61,019 bases of DNA from Dactylosporangium sp. AC04546 (GCF_022095675.1 NZ_JAHYSG010000077.1:1-61019); one strand, 5' to 3'; counted from the first letter of the stretch, positions 17,799-27,411 are shown. Numbers and translations are program-made. The notes: generated from the letters alone by a model not told the origin.

Positions 17799-17827
17799 AT
17801 TGTAGAGGTTAGTAAGTGCTCACTCAC
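17799..17827 (-). promoter_or_regulatory. TetR-gene promoter and likely TetR operator
   Basis: On the minus strand TACAAT (17804-17799) is a good -10 for the tetR gene, about 30 bases before its start. Upstream, covering the -35 position, is GTAAGTGCTCACTCAC (17812-17827), arms GTAAGTG/CACTCAC matching at 6 of 7 around a CT centre. The same site lies just upstream of the rightward oxidoreductase start at 17843, so binding would block both genes. Confidence 0.65.
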
Positions 17828-17842
17828 CACCGGGAGTGCGAC

Positions 17843-18460
17843 ATGAAACTGACCGTCTTCGGGGCTACCGGCGGGATCGGGCGCCAACTCATCACGCAAG
17901 GGCTCGCGGCGGGGCACGAGATCACCGCCGTCGCGCGGCGGGACACCGGCGATCTCGGGTGCGAGGTCGTGGTCGCGGAGCTCGCCGACCACGACGCGAT
18001 CGCCGGCGCGGTCGCGGGGCGCGACGCGGTGCTCTCCGCGCTCGGGCCGCGCGGTACCGGGCCGACGAGCGTGCAGGCCGACGGCGCGCGGGCGGAGGTC
18101 GCGGCCATGCTGGCCACCGGCGTGCGGCGGATCGTCAGCGTCGACGCGGCCGGCCGGGTCGCCGACGCGGGCGACAGCCTGCTCATGCGCGCCGTCGCCA
18201 AGCCGCTGGTGCAGCGCGTGCTGCGGCACGGGTTCGCCGACCTGGCCGAGGCCGAGCGGGTGCTGCGCGACAGCGGGCTGGACTGGACGCTCGTCGCGCC
18301 GCCGCGGCTCACCGACGGCGGGCACCGTCCATATCGGACCGTCGTCGACCGCAACGTCCGGGGTGGACGGACGCTGTCGCGGGCCGACGTGGCCCACGCG
18401 ATCCTGCGCGTGGTCGGCGACCCGGCGACGGTCCACCGCCGGGTCAACATCGCCTATTGA
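17843..18460 (+). CDS. NAD(P)-binding (NmrA/SDR-a type) oxidoreductase
   Basis: 205 residues from the ATG at 17843, preceded by GGGAG. The N-terminus MKLTVFGATGGIGRQL carries the GxxGxxG dinucleotide motif (residues 7-13) of NAD(P)H-binding (PF13460-type) proteins. DAVLSALGPRGTGPT and SGLDWTLVAPPRLTD are typical of flavin-reductase/BLVRB-like members. There is no SDR YxxxK pair, so it may be a reductase of another type or a redox sensor. Divergent from and probably controlled by the TetR regulator next door. Confidence 0.82.
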   Translation: MKLTVFGATGGIGRQLITQGLAAGHEITAVARRDTGDLGCEVVVAELADHDAIAGAVAGRDAVLSALGPRGTGPTSVQADGARAEVAAMLATGVRRIVSVDAAGRVADAGDSLLMRAVAKPLVQRVLRHGFADLAEAERVLRDSGLDWTLVAPPRLTDGGHRPYRTVVDRNVRGGRTLSRADVAHAILRVVGDPATVHRRVNIAY

Positions 18461-18471
18461 GCGCATGACGC

Positions 18472-18540
18472 GGCCCGGGTCCGTCGGGCACGGACCCGGG
18501 CCGGACGAACGCGGCCGTCCCAAGGAGGAAGAACGGCCGC
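18472..18540. terminator. Two hairpins between convergent genes
   Basis: A perfect 13-bp stem (GGCCCGGGTCCGT at 18472-18484 with its complement at 18490-18502, 5-base loop) is followed by an 8-bp stem (GCGGCCGT at 18511-18518 with ACGGCCGC at 18533-18540). They lie between the convergent oxidoreductase and binding-protein genes and can serve as a bidirectional terminator. Confidence 0.85.
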
Positions 18541-18594
18541 GCGCGTCACCGCGTGCCCAGGAAGTCCCTCGTCAACCCAGGCACTCCCGCGCGG

Positions 18595-20361
18595 TCAGCT
18601 CGTGACGCCGAGGCTGCCGAAGTCCACCATCCCGTAGTACTGGCTGATGAAGACGTTGGTCAGCCGCGGGTTGCGGACGTTCAGCGCCTTGTCGTAGGTG
18701 AAGGGCACGTCCACCGACTCGTCCATGACGAGCTTGTTGATCTGGCTCCAGATCTCGGCCGCCTTGGTCTGGTCGGACTCGGCCTGCGCCTTGTCGATGA
18801 GGCTGTTGACCTCGGCGTTGTTCAGCTCGGAGTAGTTGTTGTTGCCGCTGGGCAGGATCAGCCGCCCGTCGACGAGCACCTTCAGGAAGCCGGACGCGGT
18901 CGGGTAGTCCGCACCCCAGCCGGCCATCATCAGGCCGTAGCCCTTGGCCAGCGTGTTCGACGGCGAGCCGATGGTCGAGCGGAAGTACAGCGACGCGTCA
19001 CTCGGGTCGAGGCGGGCCGTGATGCCGATCGCCCCGAGGGACTGCTGCAGCGCCTCGGCCGTCTTCGGCTCCTTGCCGGAGTTGCGGGTCGCGAGGACCG
19101 TCTCGAAGCCGTTCGGCTTGCCGCACAGCGCCAGCTCTTCCTTGGCCTTGTCGATCTGCGGCTTGCCCGACTTGGTGTTCAGCGGGTCGAGCTTCGGGTC
19201 GTGGCCGGCGATGTTCGGCGGCAGCATGTTCGTGGCGATGTCGCCGCCGGCGTCGGGACCGCCGCGGGCGGTCTGCATCGCGATCTTGTCGGTGGCGTAG
19301 ATGACGGCCTTACGGCAGTGGATGTTGTCGAACGGCGCGACCTTGGTGTTGATGGAGAAGTACCGGATGAAGCCGGTGGTCGGCGCGTCCGCGTTCTTCT
19401 TCACCTCCGGGTTCAGCAGCACCTTGGCCTGCGAACCCTGCTGGACACCGGTCTGCGCGGTGTCGAGGTCGACCTGGCCGGAGATGAGCTGGTTGTCGAT
19501 CTCCTCGACCGCGGTACCGAAGACGATCTCGATCTGGTCGGGCAGCGCCTTGCGCACCGAGTCGGTCTTCGGGTCCCAGTTCTCGTTGCGGAGCAGGACG
19601 GCCTTCTTGCCGGCGTCGTACGACTGGAACTTGTACGGGCCCGACGAGACCGGCTTGTCACCGTACTTGACGCCGGTGTCCTTGTCCTTCGGCACCGGGC
19701 CGGCGCCGGGCATCGCGAGCAGGTAGGGGAAGTCGCTCAGCGGTGCCTTCAGCGTGAACACGATGGTCTTGTCATCGGGCGTCTGCACCGACTTGAGGCC
19801 GAGCTTGTTCGGGTCCGGGTCCTTGTACGGGCCGGGGTACTTCTGGTCCTGGTCGAGGGCGTCGATGAGGTACGTCGGGCCGCCGGAGAGCACGTCCTGG
19901 GCAAAGTTGCGCTCGATGCCGTACTTGACGTCCTTCGAGGTGATCGGCGAGCCGTCCTCGAACTTGAGGCCGTCCTTCAGCGTGAAGGTGTACTTCTTGC
20001 CGCCGTCCTCGACCTTCGGCATCTCGGTGGCCATGTCGGGAACGAGCTTCAGACCGTCCTCTCCCGGCTTGGCCTCGTTCGTCAGCAGCGTGCGGACGTA
20101 GTACCCCTTCATGAAGTTCCAGATGTTCGCGTAGTACGTGCGCGCGGGGTCGTACGAGTCGGGGTCGTCGTGGTTGGTGAGCTTGAGCGTGCCGCCCTTC
20201 TTGTCGGACGGGTTGACCACAGTGGTCAGCGCGGCGTTGAAGCCACCTTTCTGACCGTCTGACTTGCTGGTATTGTCGGTGCTTGAGCCACCCCCGCAGG
20301 CGGACAGCACTAGCGCCGCGGTGACCGTGCCGGCCACCAGCGCACCTGATCTTCTATTCAC
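18595..20361 (-). CDS. Peptide/nickel-type (family 5) ABC substrate-binding lipoprotein, orphan
   Basis: 588 residues from a GTG at 20361, with GAGAGG upstream. The signal peptide ends in a lipobox (ALVLSACGGG, Cys about 22), so the protein is lipid-anchored outside the membrane. The mature part is an SBP_bac_5 fold: GGTLKLTNHDDPDSYDP, FMKGYYVRTLL, PTTGFIRYFSINTKVAPFD, and the C-terminal TYDKALNVRNPRL. Members bind oligopeptides or other solutes for a permease complex. No permease or ATPase genes are adjacent, so it must share a complex encoded elsewhere or act as a sensor. Confidence 0.92.
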   Translation of the reverse strand: MNRRSGALVAGTVTAALVLSACGGGSSTDNTSKSDGQKGGFNAALTTVVNPSDKKGGTLKLTNHDDPDSYDPARTYYANIWNFMKGYYVRTLLTNEAKPGEDGLKLVPDMATEMPKVEDGGKKYTFTLKDGLKFEDGSPITSKDVKYGIERNFAQDVLSGGPTYLIDALDQDQKYPGPYKDPDPNKLGLKSVQTPDDKTIVFTLKAPLSDFPYLLAMPGAGPVPKDKDTGVKYGDKPVSSGPYKFQSYDAGKKAVLLRNENWDPKTDSVRKALPDQIEIVFGTAVEEIDNQLISGQVDLDTAQTGVQQGSQAKVLLNPEVKKNADAPTTGFIRYFSINTKVAPFDNIHCRKAVIYATDKIAMQTARGGPDAGGDIATNMLPPNIAGHDPKLDPLNTKSGKPQIDKAKEELALCGKPNGFETVLATRNSGKEPKTAEALQQSLGAIGITARLDPSDASLYFRSTIGSPSNTLAKGYGLMMAGWGADYPTASGFLKVLVDGRLILPSGNNNYSELNNAEVNSLIDKAQAESDQTKAAEIWSQINKLVMDESVDVPFTYDKALNVRNPRLTNVFISQYYGMVDFGSLGVTS

Positions 20362-20626
20362 GTGTCGGACCTCTCAGGACGCCGCGGTTGGGGTGCCGCG
20401 GACGGTTCTCGGGCACGCGGGCAGCACGGATCAGCCGACGTCTACTGTGGACCCTCCAGTGTGGACTGGGTGCGGGCATGCACCGCCCCCACCACAAGGG
20501 TCGCCGGAAACGCCGACGGTGCCGGTGGTGTTGCTGCGTCGCGATCAACGGCGATGTGCGTCGCCGTTCACTGTGCAATGACCACGGGCACGCGGAGACG
20601 GTTGCACCGCCGGATGCATTGCTAGA
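20362..20626. promoter_or_regulatory. Upstream region of the substrate-binding protein gene
   Basis: 265 bases between the binding-protein start and the isomerase stop, both on the minus strand. It should hold the binding-protein promoter. The only structure noted is a short direct repeat of GTGGAC near 20450-20465. No convincing gene in any frame. Confidence 0.4.
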
Positions 20627-21058
20627 TCACGGATTGGTCACCGAGCGCCTGAGCAGCGCGATGTTCTCGGCCTCGTCCGGATCCGGGGCGGGCACGTCGA
20701 GGAAGGCCTGGAGCACCTCGACGGCGACGTCGGGCGCGAGGCGCTTGAGGCTCATCGCGAGGACGTTCGCGTCGTTCCACAGCCGCGCGCCACGGGCGAT
20801 CCACGGATCCCAGGCGACGGCGGCGAGCACGCCCGGCACCTTGTTCGCGGCGATCGCCGTGCCGGTGCCGGTCCAGCACATCACGACGCCGAGGTCGGCG
20901 GCACCGTCGACGACGGCGCGGCCGACCCGCTCACCGAGCGCCGGCCACGGCACATGCTCGGCCCGCACGTCGAGCACCTCGTGCCCGCCGGACACGAGGT
21001 GCTCGACAACCGCCCGGGTGGTCTCGTTCTCGTCGTCAGCCGCGAACGCGATGCGCAT
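20627..21058 (-). CDS. RpiB/LacA/LacB-family sugar-phosphate isomerase-like protein
   Basis: 143 residues. The fold signature is GVVMCWTGTGTAIAANKVPGVLAAVAWD (Cys61, Gly-rich phosphate loop, Asn-Lys), followed by RLWNDANVLAMSLKRLAP, which matches RpiB. The N-terminal motif usually written DHAG is replaced by AADDENE, so the substrate may not be ribose-5-phosphate. The gene begins inside the last 23 bases of the upstream transporter gene, implying co-transcription. Family good; substrate open. Confidence 0.83.
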   Translation of the reverse strand: MRIAFAADDENETTRAVVEHLVSGGHEVLDVRAEHVPWPALGERVGRAVVDGAADLGVVMCWTGTGTAIAANKVPGVLAAVAWDPWIARGARLWNDANVLAMSLKRLAPDVAVEVLQAFLDVPAPDPDEAENIALLRRSVTNP

Positions 21059-21959
21059 GCTGCGAAACTAGCAGTCTCGGCGCGCGGAGACGCTGCGTCA
21101 GCGCGACGCACAGCAGTACCGCCGAAGCCGCCACCACGGCGGGAACCGGCACGTGCTCGTGCAGCAGCGCGGCCGACCAGGCGAGGGTGAGCACCGGCTG
21201 CGCCAGCTGGAGCTGCCCGGTGCGCGCCACCCCGCCGCGCGCGAGCCCGGCGTACCACGCGAAGAACCCGAGGAACATCGACACCACGGTCAGGTAGCCG
21301 AACCCGGCCCAGGCGGCCGGCCCGGCGTGCGGCGGATGGCGTAGCGCGACGAAGGCCGCGATCGCCGTGGTCGCCGGCATGGCCAGCACGAGCGCCCAGC
21401 AGATGGTCCGCGCGCCGCCGAGCTCGCGGGCCAGCGCGCCGCCCTCGGCGTAGCCGAGCCCGCAGAGCGTGACCGCGGCGAGGAGGTACAGGTCGGAGAG
21501 GCCGGCCGCGCCGCTCACCGCGCCGCCGGCGACCAGGAACGTCAGCACGGCCACCAGCCCGGCCCCACCCGCCAGCCAGAACGCGGGCGACGGCCGCTCG
21601 CCGGCGCGCAGGACCGCGAACCCGGCGGTGATCGCGGGCAGCAGCGCGACGACGACGGCGCCGTGCGCGGCGGTGCGGTCCTGCAGCGCGAGGGAGGTGA
21701 GCAGGGGGAAGCCGACGACCACGCCGAGCGCGACGACGGCCAGGCGACGCCACTGGTACCTCGTGGGGCGCGGGGCTCGCGACGCCGTGAGATACACCAG
21801 CGCAAGCAGCCCGGCGCCGACCGCCCGCCCGAAGGCGACGAACCAGGCGTCGAGGTCCTCGACCGCGATCCGCGTGGCCGGCAGGGACATGCTGAACGCC
21901 AGCACCCCGAGCAGGCCCGTTATCGCGATCGGCGGAGTAGCGTTATCCTTGGCTCTCAT
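21036..21959 (-). CDS. EamA/DMT-family transporter
   Basis: 307 residues with about ten hydrophobic helices in two EamA repeats; the first contains FSMSLPATRIAVEDLDAWFVAFGR and the second GYLTVVSMFLGFFAWYAGL with LAQPVLTLAWSAALLHE, which are typical. These proteins export amino acids or other small metabolites. The ATG at 21959 overlaps by two bases the start codon of the divergent MocR gene (21958), so the two promoters must be interleaved. The MocR regulator very likely controls it. Confidence 0.88.
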   Translation of the reverse strand: MRAKDNATPPIAITGLLGVLAFSMSLPATRIAVEDLDAWFVAFGRAVGAGLLALVYLTASRAPRPTRYQWRRLAVVALGVVVGFPLLTSLALQDRTAAHGAVVVALLPAITAGFAVLRAGERPSPAFWLAGGAGLVAVLTFLVAGGAVSGAAGLSDLYLLAAVTLCGLGYAEGGALARELGGARTICWALVLAMPATTAIAAFVALRHPPHAGPAAWAGFGYLTVVSMFLGFFAWYAGLARGGVARTGQLQLAQPVLTLAWSAALLHEHVPVPAVVAASAVLLCVALTQRLRAPRLLVSQHAHRVRG

Positions 21960-21990
21960 GAATGACGATAACGCAGCCGCTCGCGTTATC
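21919..21990. promoter_or_regulatory. Probable MocR operator cluster (GTTATC/GATAAC sites)
   Basis: Four sites lie around the overlapping divergent start codons: GTTATC at 21919-21924, GCGTTATC at 21940-21947, its inverted partner GATAACGC at 21967-21974, and GCGTTATC again at 21983-21990. The inverted pair at 21940/21967 brackets both start codons symmetrically. MocR/GntR regulators bind such direct and inverted repeats. Part of the cluster lies inside both reading frames. Confidence 0.7.
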
Positions 21991-23355
21991 CAAGATCTCC
22001 GCGCGCTGAGCCACGGCGCCCCGGCCGGCACCCGGCTGCCCACGGTGCGTGAGCTCACCGCGCGCCACCAGGCGTCGCCGGTGACGGTGGCCCGGGCGAT
22101 CCGCCAGCTCGCCGCGGAGGGCGTGGTGGACGCGCAGCCCGGCCGGGGGACGTTCGTCGCCGCTCACGCCGCGGGGCCGGCGGCCGATCTCTCGTGGCAG
22201 TCGATCGCGCTCGGTCCGGGCCCGGCCGGCCCGGACGCGATGCAGGCGCTGCTCGCCGTCCCCCGGCCGGGCATGATCCCGCTCTCCAGCGGCTACCTCG
22301 ACGCCGACCTGCAGCCCGCGGCCGCCCTCGGCGCGGCGCTGGCCCGCGCGGCCCGTCACCCGGCGGCGTGGCAGCGCGGCCCGGTCGAGGGCCGGGAGGA
22401 CCTGCGGGCGTGGTTCGCCCGCACGGCCGGCGGCGCGCTGCGGGCCGACGACCTGGTGCTCTGCCCGGGCGGGCAGGCGGCGCTGTCGACCGCGTTCCGC
22501 GCGCTGGTCGCCCCCGGTGATCCGGTGCTGATGGAGGCTCCGACGTACCTCGGGGCGCTCGCCGCCGCCCGCGCCGCCGGCCTGCGGGTGATCCCGGTCC
22601 CGTCGGACGCGGACGGGGTCCGCCCCGACCTGCTGGCCGCGGCGTTCCGGCGCAGCGGGGCGCGATTGTTCTACTGCCAGCCGCTGTACGCCAACCCGCA
22701 CGGCGCCGTGCTGTCGGCGTCCCGGCGCCGGGAGGTCATGGAGGCGGTGCGCGCGGCGGGCGCGTTCCTGCTGGAGGACGACTACGCCCGCGACCTGGCG
22801 ATCGACGGCGACCCGCCGCCGCCGCTGGTCGCCGACGACCCGGACGGCCACGTCGTGTACCTGCGCTCGCTGACCAAGCCGGCCGCCCCCGGCCTCCGCT
22901 TGGCGGCGATCGGCGCCCGCGGAGCGGCGGGCGCACGCCTGCGCGCGGCGCGCATCCTCGACGACTTCTTCGTGGCGGGCCCGCTGCAGCAGGCGGCGCT
23001 GGACTTCGTGACGTCGCCGGCCTGGCCCCGGCACCTGCGCTCGCTGCGGTTGTCCCTGCGCACCCGCCGCACGGCTTTGCTCGACGCGCTGCGCCGGTTC
23101 CTGCCGGAGCTGCTGCCCGCGCGGGTACCGCCGGGCGGCCTGCACCTGTGGACCCCGCTCCCCGACGGCGTGGACGACGTGTCGCTCACGACGGCCGCCG
23201 CGGCGGAGCAGGTGGTCGTGTTCCCGGGCCGCCCGTGGTACGCGGCCGAGCCCGACGCCGCCCACCTCCGCCTGACCTTCGCCGCGGCGGCTCCGGACCA
23301 GTTGGAGGAGGGCGTCCGCCGCCTGGCTCGCGCCCTGGCCACGCTGCGCTCCTGA
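21958..23355 (+). CDS. MocR-type GntR-family regulator with aminotransferase domain
   Basis: 465 residues from the ATG at 21958. The N-terminal GntR winged helix (about 5-75: GTRLPTVRELTARHQASPVTVARAIRQLAAEGVVDAQPGRGTFV) joins a class I aminotransferase fold (about 95-460). PGGQAALSTAFRAL, YCQPLYANPHGAVLS and the PLP-lysine motif SLTKPAAPGLRLAA (Lys about 307) are present. MocR proteins use PLP or an amino-compound adduct as effector. The divergent EamA exporter is the natural target. It ends in a convergent arrangement with the STAS gene. Confidence 0.92.
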   Translation: MNDDNAAARVIQDLRALSHGAPAGTRLPTVRELTARHQASPVTVARAIRQLAAEGVVDAQPGRGTFVAAHAAGPAADLSWQSIALGPGPAGPDAMQALLAVPRPGMIPLSSGYLDADLQPAAALGAALARAARHPAAWQRGPVEGREDLRAWFARTAGGALRADDLVLCPGGQAALSTAFRALVAPGDPVLMEAPTYLGALAAARAAGLRVIPVPSDADGVRPDLLAAAFRRSGARLFYCQPLYANPHGAVLSASRRREVMEAVRAAGAFLLEDDYARDLAIDGDPPPPLVADDPDGHVVYLRSLTKPAAPGLRLAAIGARGAAGARLRAARILDDFFVAGPLQQAALDFVTSPAWPRHLRSLRLSLRTRRTALLDALRRFLPELLPARVPPGGLHLWTPLPDGVDDVSLTTAAAAEQVVVFPGRPWYAAEPDAAHLRLTFAAAAPDQLEEGVRRLARALATLRS

Positions 23356-23357
23356 CC

Positions 23358-23373
23358 CCGGCCGCGCGGCCGG
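23358..23373. terminator. GC palindrome after the MocR gene
   Basis: CCGGCCGCGCGGCCGG is a perfect 16-bp palindrome three bases after the stop codon. With almost no loop it is a weak hairpin, but its position suits a terminator. The rest of the 164-bp convergent gap to 23519 shows nothing clear. Confidence 0.4.
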
Positions 23374-23519
23374 CAGGGGGTTGCCGAGCGGGCAGCGCCG
23401 CGCAGCGGTCACGGCACAACGGGCGGCGCAGCAGGCACAGGCTGACGGCGCGAGCCCTACGAATGCGGCACAGCGAAGTCCAAGCGCAACGCGGCAAGGC
23501 GCGGGCGGGCGGGCGTTGG

Positions 23520-23888
23520 TCAGGCGGACTTCGGCGGGGCCCAGGACCGGCCGGACAGGATCTCCAGCAGGCCGAGCATGCTCAGGACCCTGCGCACGCC
23601 CGGGCTGGGGTTGACGATCCACAGGTCGCTGTTGTTGCCGCGGGCGTGTGCCCGGGCGGCGACCAGCTTGCCGATGCCCGTCGAGTCGATGAAGGTCACC
23701 AGGGACAGGTCGACCTCGACCGCGGTGGCGCGGACGTCGTCGATCGCGCGGTGCAGGACCGTGCGGAGGTCGGCGACGTTCTCCATCGTGATCTCGCCCG
23801 CGACCCGGACGCGGATCGCCTGGTTGGGCAATGGGTCGACCGTGATGTGCAACTCCGGGAACACCGCGAAACGATCGACCTGGCTCAT
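23520..23888 (-). CDS. STAS-domain anti-sigma factor antagonist
   Basis: 122 residues from the ATG at 23888, with GAAGGTGAG upstream; an ATG 22 codons earlier (23954) is possible. The single STAS domain shows VEVDLSLVTFIDSTGIGKLVAA (about 57-78), where the Ser in DSTG is the residue phosphorylated by anti-sigma kinases in SpoIIAA/RsbV-like proteins. Such antagonists release sigma factors by binding unphosphorylated to an anti-sigma kinase. No kinase gene is adjacent. Confidence 0.9.
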   Translation of the reverse strand: MSQVDRFAVFPELHITVDPLPNQAIRVRVAGEITMENVADLRTVLHRAIDDVRATAVEVDLSLVTFIDSTGIGKLVAARAHARGNNSDLWIVNPSPGVRRVLSMLGLLEILSGRSWAPPKSA

Positions 23889-24058
23889 CCGGCTCACCTT
23901 CTCACGATCCGAGCCGCTCTCACGATACGGGCTCCCGGCCAGGGAGTCACGCATCGACGGATCGCCCGGTCGAGCGAACCCCTCGGGCAGCCCGGACCGA
24001 CCAGGAGCAGGAGCAGGACCGGGAGCCGGAGCAGAGCGAGGCCCGGCCCCGGTGTGGA
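23889..24058. other. Gap between alkB-like and STAS genes
   Basis: 170 bases that should hold the STAS promoter. A GGAGCAGGAGCAGGACCGGGAGC-like purine-rich imperfect repeat near 24003-24035 is the only structure seen. Confidence 0.35.
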
Positions 24059-24718
24059 TCAGGCGACCCCCACCGGGCGGAACTGGACGCTCACCCGCGG
24101 CCCGACCGGGCGCGCGGTCTTCGGGATCGCGTGCTCCCACGTGCGCTGGCAGGAGCCGCCCATCACGATCAGGTCGCCGTGGCCGAGTGGGAAGCGCAGG
24201 CTCTCGCCGCCGCCGCGCGGGCGCAGGAGCAGGGCGCGTGGTGAGCCGAACGACACGATCGCCACCATCGTGTCGAAGCGCGAACCGCGGCCGATCGTGT
24301 CGCCGTGCCAGGCGACGCTGTCGCGGCCGTCCCGGTAGAGGCACATGCCCGCGCTCACGAACGGCTCGCCGAGCTCCTCGACGTAGTGTGCGGTGAGGCG
24401 GCGGCGGGCCTCGGTGAGCAGGGGGTGCGGGAGGAGCTCCCCCTCCCCGTACCACCGGAGGAGGCGCGGCACGTCCACCACGCCGTCATACATCTTGCGG
24501 CGCTCGGCCCGCCAGTCGACGTCGTCGAGGAGGGTCTGCAGGATCGCGTCGCTGCCGAGGACCCAGCCGGGCAGATGGTCGACCCAGGCTCCGCGGCTCA
24601 GCTCGTGTCGCACCACGTGCCCGTCGAGCGGGCCGAGGGCCGGCCCGGCAGCGACGGCGGTGTCGAACATCGAAGGCTGGTACGCCAGGTCCATCATGCC
24701 ATCCACATTACACGACAT
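24059..24718 (-). CDS. alkB: AlkB-like 2-oxoglutarate/Fe(II) dioxygenase
   Basis: 219 residues from 24718; ATGs at 24697 and 24694 are alternatives and fit better if the LexA box lies in the promoter. The double-stranded beta helix keeps the iron ligands WHGD (His138, Asp140) and WEHAIPKT (His196), and the 2-oxoglutarate arginines in RVSVQFR (Arg208, Arg214). AGMCLYRDGRDSVAWHGD is the family signature. The enzyme removes alkyl groups from DNA or RNA bases by oxidation. An SOS-box-like palindrome sits directly upstream, suggesting damage induction. Confidence 0.9.
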   Translation of the reverse strand: MSCNVDGMMDLAYQPSMFDTAVAAGPALGPLDGHVVRHELSRGAWVDHLPGWVLGSDAILQTLLDDVDWRAERRKMYDGVVDVPRLLRWYGEGELLPHPLLTEARRRLTAHYVEELGEPFVSAGMCLYRDGRDSVAWHGDTIGRGSRFDTMVAIVSFGSPRALLLRPRGGGESLRFPLGHGDLIVMGGSCQRTWEHAIPKTARPVGPRVSVQFRPVGVA

Positions 24719-24734
24719 TCGAACAGGCGTACGA
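24719..24734 (-). promoter_or_regulatory. Probable LexA (SOS) box upstream of alkB
   Basis: TCGAACAGGCGTACGA matches the actinobacterial LexA consensus TCGAAC-N4-GTTCGA at 11 of 12 defined bases. It lies immediately before the first candidate ATG of alkB. Confidence 0.65.
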
Positions 24735-24749
24735 CCAACCGGGAGAACG

Positions 24750-25531
24750 CTATCGGGTGGATTCGCGGTTGAACAGCCGCTTGGACCAGAGGTAGCCGCC
24801 GAGCGCGATGACGACGCACCAGCCGACGGCGATGGCGGCGCTGTTGCCGATCGGGGTGCCCAGCAGCAGGCCGCGGATGGTCTCGATGAGCGGGGTGAAC
24901 GGCTGGTACTCGGCGAACCAGCGCAGCGCGGCCGGCATCGAGTCGGTCGGGACGAAGCCGCTGCCGAGGAACGGCAGCAGGATCAGCGGCATGCCGATGT
25001 TGCTGGAGGACTCGACGGTCTTGCTGGCCAGGCCGAGGGCGACCGACAGCCAGATGAGCGCGAGCGCCATCAGGACCAGGATGCCGGCGAGGGCGAGCCA
25101 GTCGCCGGGGCCGGCCGACGGGCGGAAGCCGATGAGCAGCGCGACGCCGGTGACCACCGCGATGCCGAGCATCGCCTGGATGAGGCTGCCGACCACGTGC
25201 CCGGTGAGGACGGAGACCCGGGCGATGGCCATGGTACGGAACCGGTCGACGATGCCCTCGGTCATGTCCATGGCGACGGAGATGCTGGTGCCCTGCACCA
25301 CGGCGGCGATCGTCATCAGGATGATCGCCGGCGTGACGTAGTTGACGTACTCCGCGCGCCCGCCCGACGGGCCGCCGATGCCGGCGCCGAGGGTGCCGCC
25401 GAAGACGTAGACGAAGAGCAGCAGGAACACGATCGGCATGCCGATGAGGGTGATGGTCATGGACGGGTAGCGGATCATGCGCCGGAGGTTGCGGCGCAGC
25501 ATCGTCGCCGAGTCGGTCAGGGCAAGAGCGA

Positions 25532-25535
<4 letters not shown>
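24750..25535 (-). CDS. ABC-2 type (DrrB-like) transporter permease
   Basis: 261 residues from the ATG at 25535, whose bases overlap the ATPase stop codon (ATGA). About six membrane helices; RYPSMTITLIGMPIVFLLLFVYVFGG at the first helix and TMAIARVSVLTGHVVGSLIQA are typical of DrrB/ABC2 permeases. With the ATPase it forms an exporter, classically for drugs or lipids. It is the last gene of the ribbon-helix-helix, DUF4097, ATPase, permease operon. Confidence 0.9.
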
Positions 25536-26497
<962 letters not shown>

Positions 26498-26518
26498 GAC
26501 AGGGCTCCCATCGAGAGG

Positions 26519-27364
26519 TCAGGAACGGCGGACGGTGATGTCGCCGAAGGAGGTGTGCACGCGGACCTCGACGGTCTCCTCGGAGTTCGCGGGCTCCTGG
26601 TCGATGCCGTCCAGCGCGTTGCGCACCCGCCCGTGGCTGGTCTTCAGGTCGAGCCACGCGGCGGTACCGGTGGCGACGCCGAGCTCCACGTCGCCGGCCG
26701 CGGTGTTCAGCGCGACCGAGCCGCGCACGACCTGGCCGACCCGGATGACGCCGTTGGAGGTCTTGGCGTCCACGCCGGCCCCGGCCCGCTCGACGACGAT
26801 GCTGCCGTTGGCCGACCGCACCCGCAGGTCACCGGCGACGGTGCCGATCTCGGTGTTGCCGTTGGAGTTCTTGACGACCGCGGTGCCGCCGATCTCGCCG
26901 ATCTGCACCTGGCCGCTGCCGGTGGCGACCTCGGCGTTGCCGGCGACCGTGTCGACCGCGACGTGGCCGGTGGTGTCCAGGCGGGCCGGGCCGGTCCGGT
27001 CGAGCCGGAGGTGCCCGACGGTCACCTTGAGCCGGCACTCGCCCAGCACGCCGGTGCTGTGGACGTCGCCGACCGACACGTCACCGTGCACGGCCGAGCC
27101 GGCGGGCAGTTCGACGAGAACATCGACCGACCGGGTCTTCTTGGAGAAGTCGAAGAGCCGGGGCTTCGGCCCGCGGACGGTCAGCGTGCCGTTGACGTAG
27201 TCGACGCGGGTCAGCTGCGCGGCCTGCACGTCGGACTCGTCGGTCTCGTCGCTCGGCCGCACCTCGACCACGGTGTCGGTGCGCTCGCTCGCGACGAGCC
27301 GCACGTCACCGACGGCGAGGTCGATCGTGACGGAGATCGGTTCGGGGGTGGCGAAAACAGGCAT
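26519..27364 (-). CDS. DUF4097-family beta-solenoid-like protein
   Basis: 281 residues from the ATG at 27364, with GAGGGG upstream. It is built from repeated short beta segments with SSGxI-like turns (VKNSNGNTEIGTV, RSANGSIVVERA, KTSNGVIRVGQV, LKTSHGRVRNAL), the pattern of the DUF4097 (adhesin-like) domain. No signal peptide or membrane helix is seen, so it should be cytoplasmic. In actinomycetes it is commonly encoded between a ribbon-helix-helix protein and a DrrAB exporter, as here. Its function is unknown. Confidence 0.85.
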   Translation of the reverse strand: MPVFATPEPISVTIDLAVGDVRLVASERTDTVVEVRPSDETDESDVQAAQLTRVDYVNGTLTVRGPKPRLFDFSKKTRSVDVLVELPAGSAVHGDVSVGDVHSTGVLGECRLKVTVGHLRLDRTGPARLDTTGHVAVDTVAGNAEVATGSGQVQIGEIGGTAVVKNSNGNTEIGTVAGDLRVRSANGSIVVERAGAGVDAKTSNGVIRVGQVVRGSVALNTAAGDVELGVATGTAAWLDLKTSHGRVRNALDGIDQEPANSEETVEVRVHTSFGDITVRRS

Positions 27365-27411
27365 GGTGGTCCCCTCGTGACGGGTCGGAAGAAGAAAACT
27401 GCTGCTAGGGG

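Noticed and set aside
20362..20626. Small genes in the upstream region of the binding-protein gene
   Set aside because: Open frames of 74-105 codons lack start signals, codon bias and similarity.
24573..24590. Further copy of the dispersed repeat (TGGTCGACCCA)
   Set aside because: Only partial match, and it lies in a conserved coding stretch of the AlkB-like gene.
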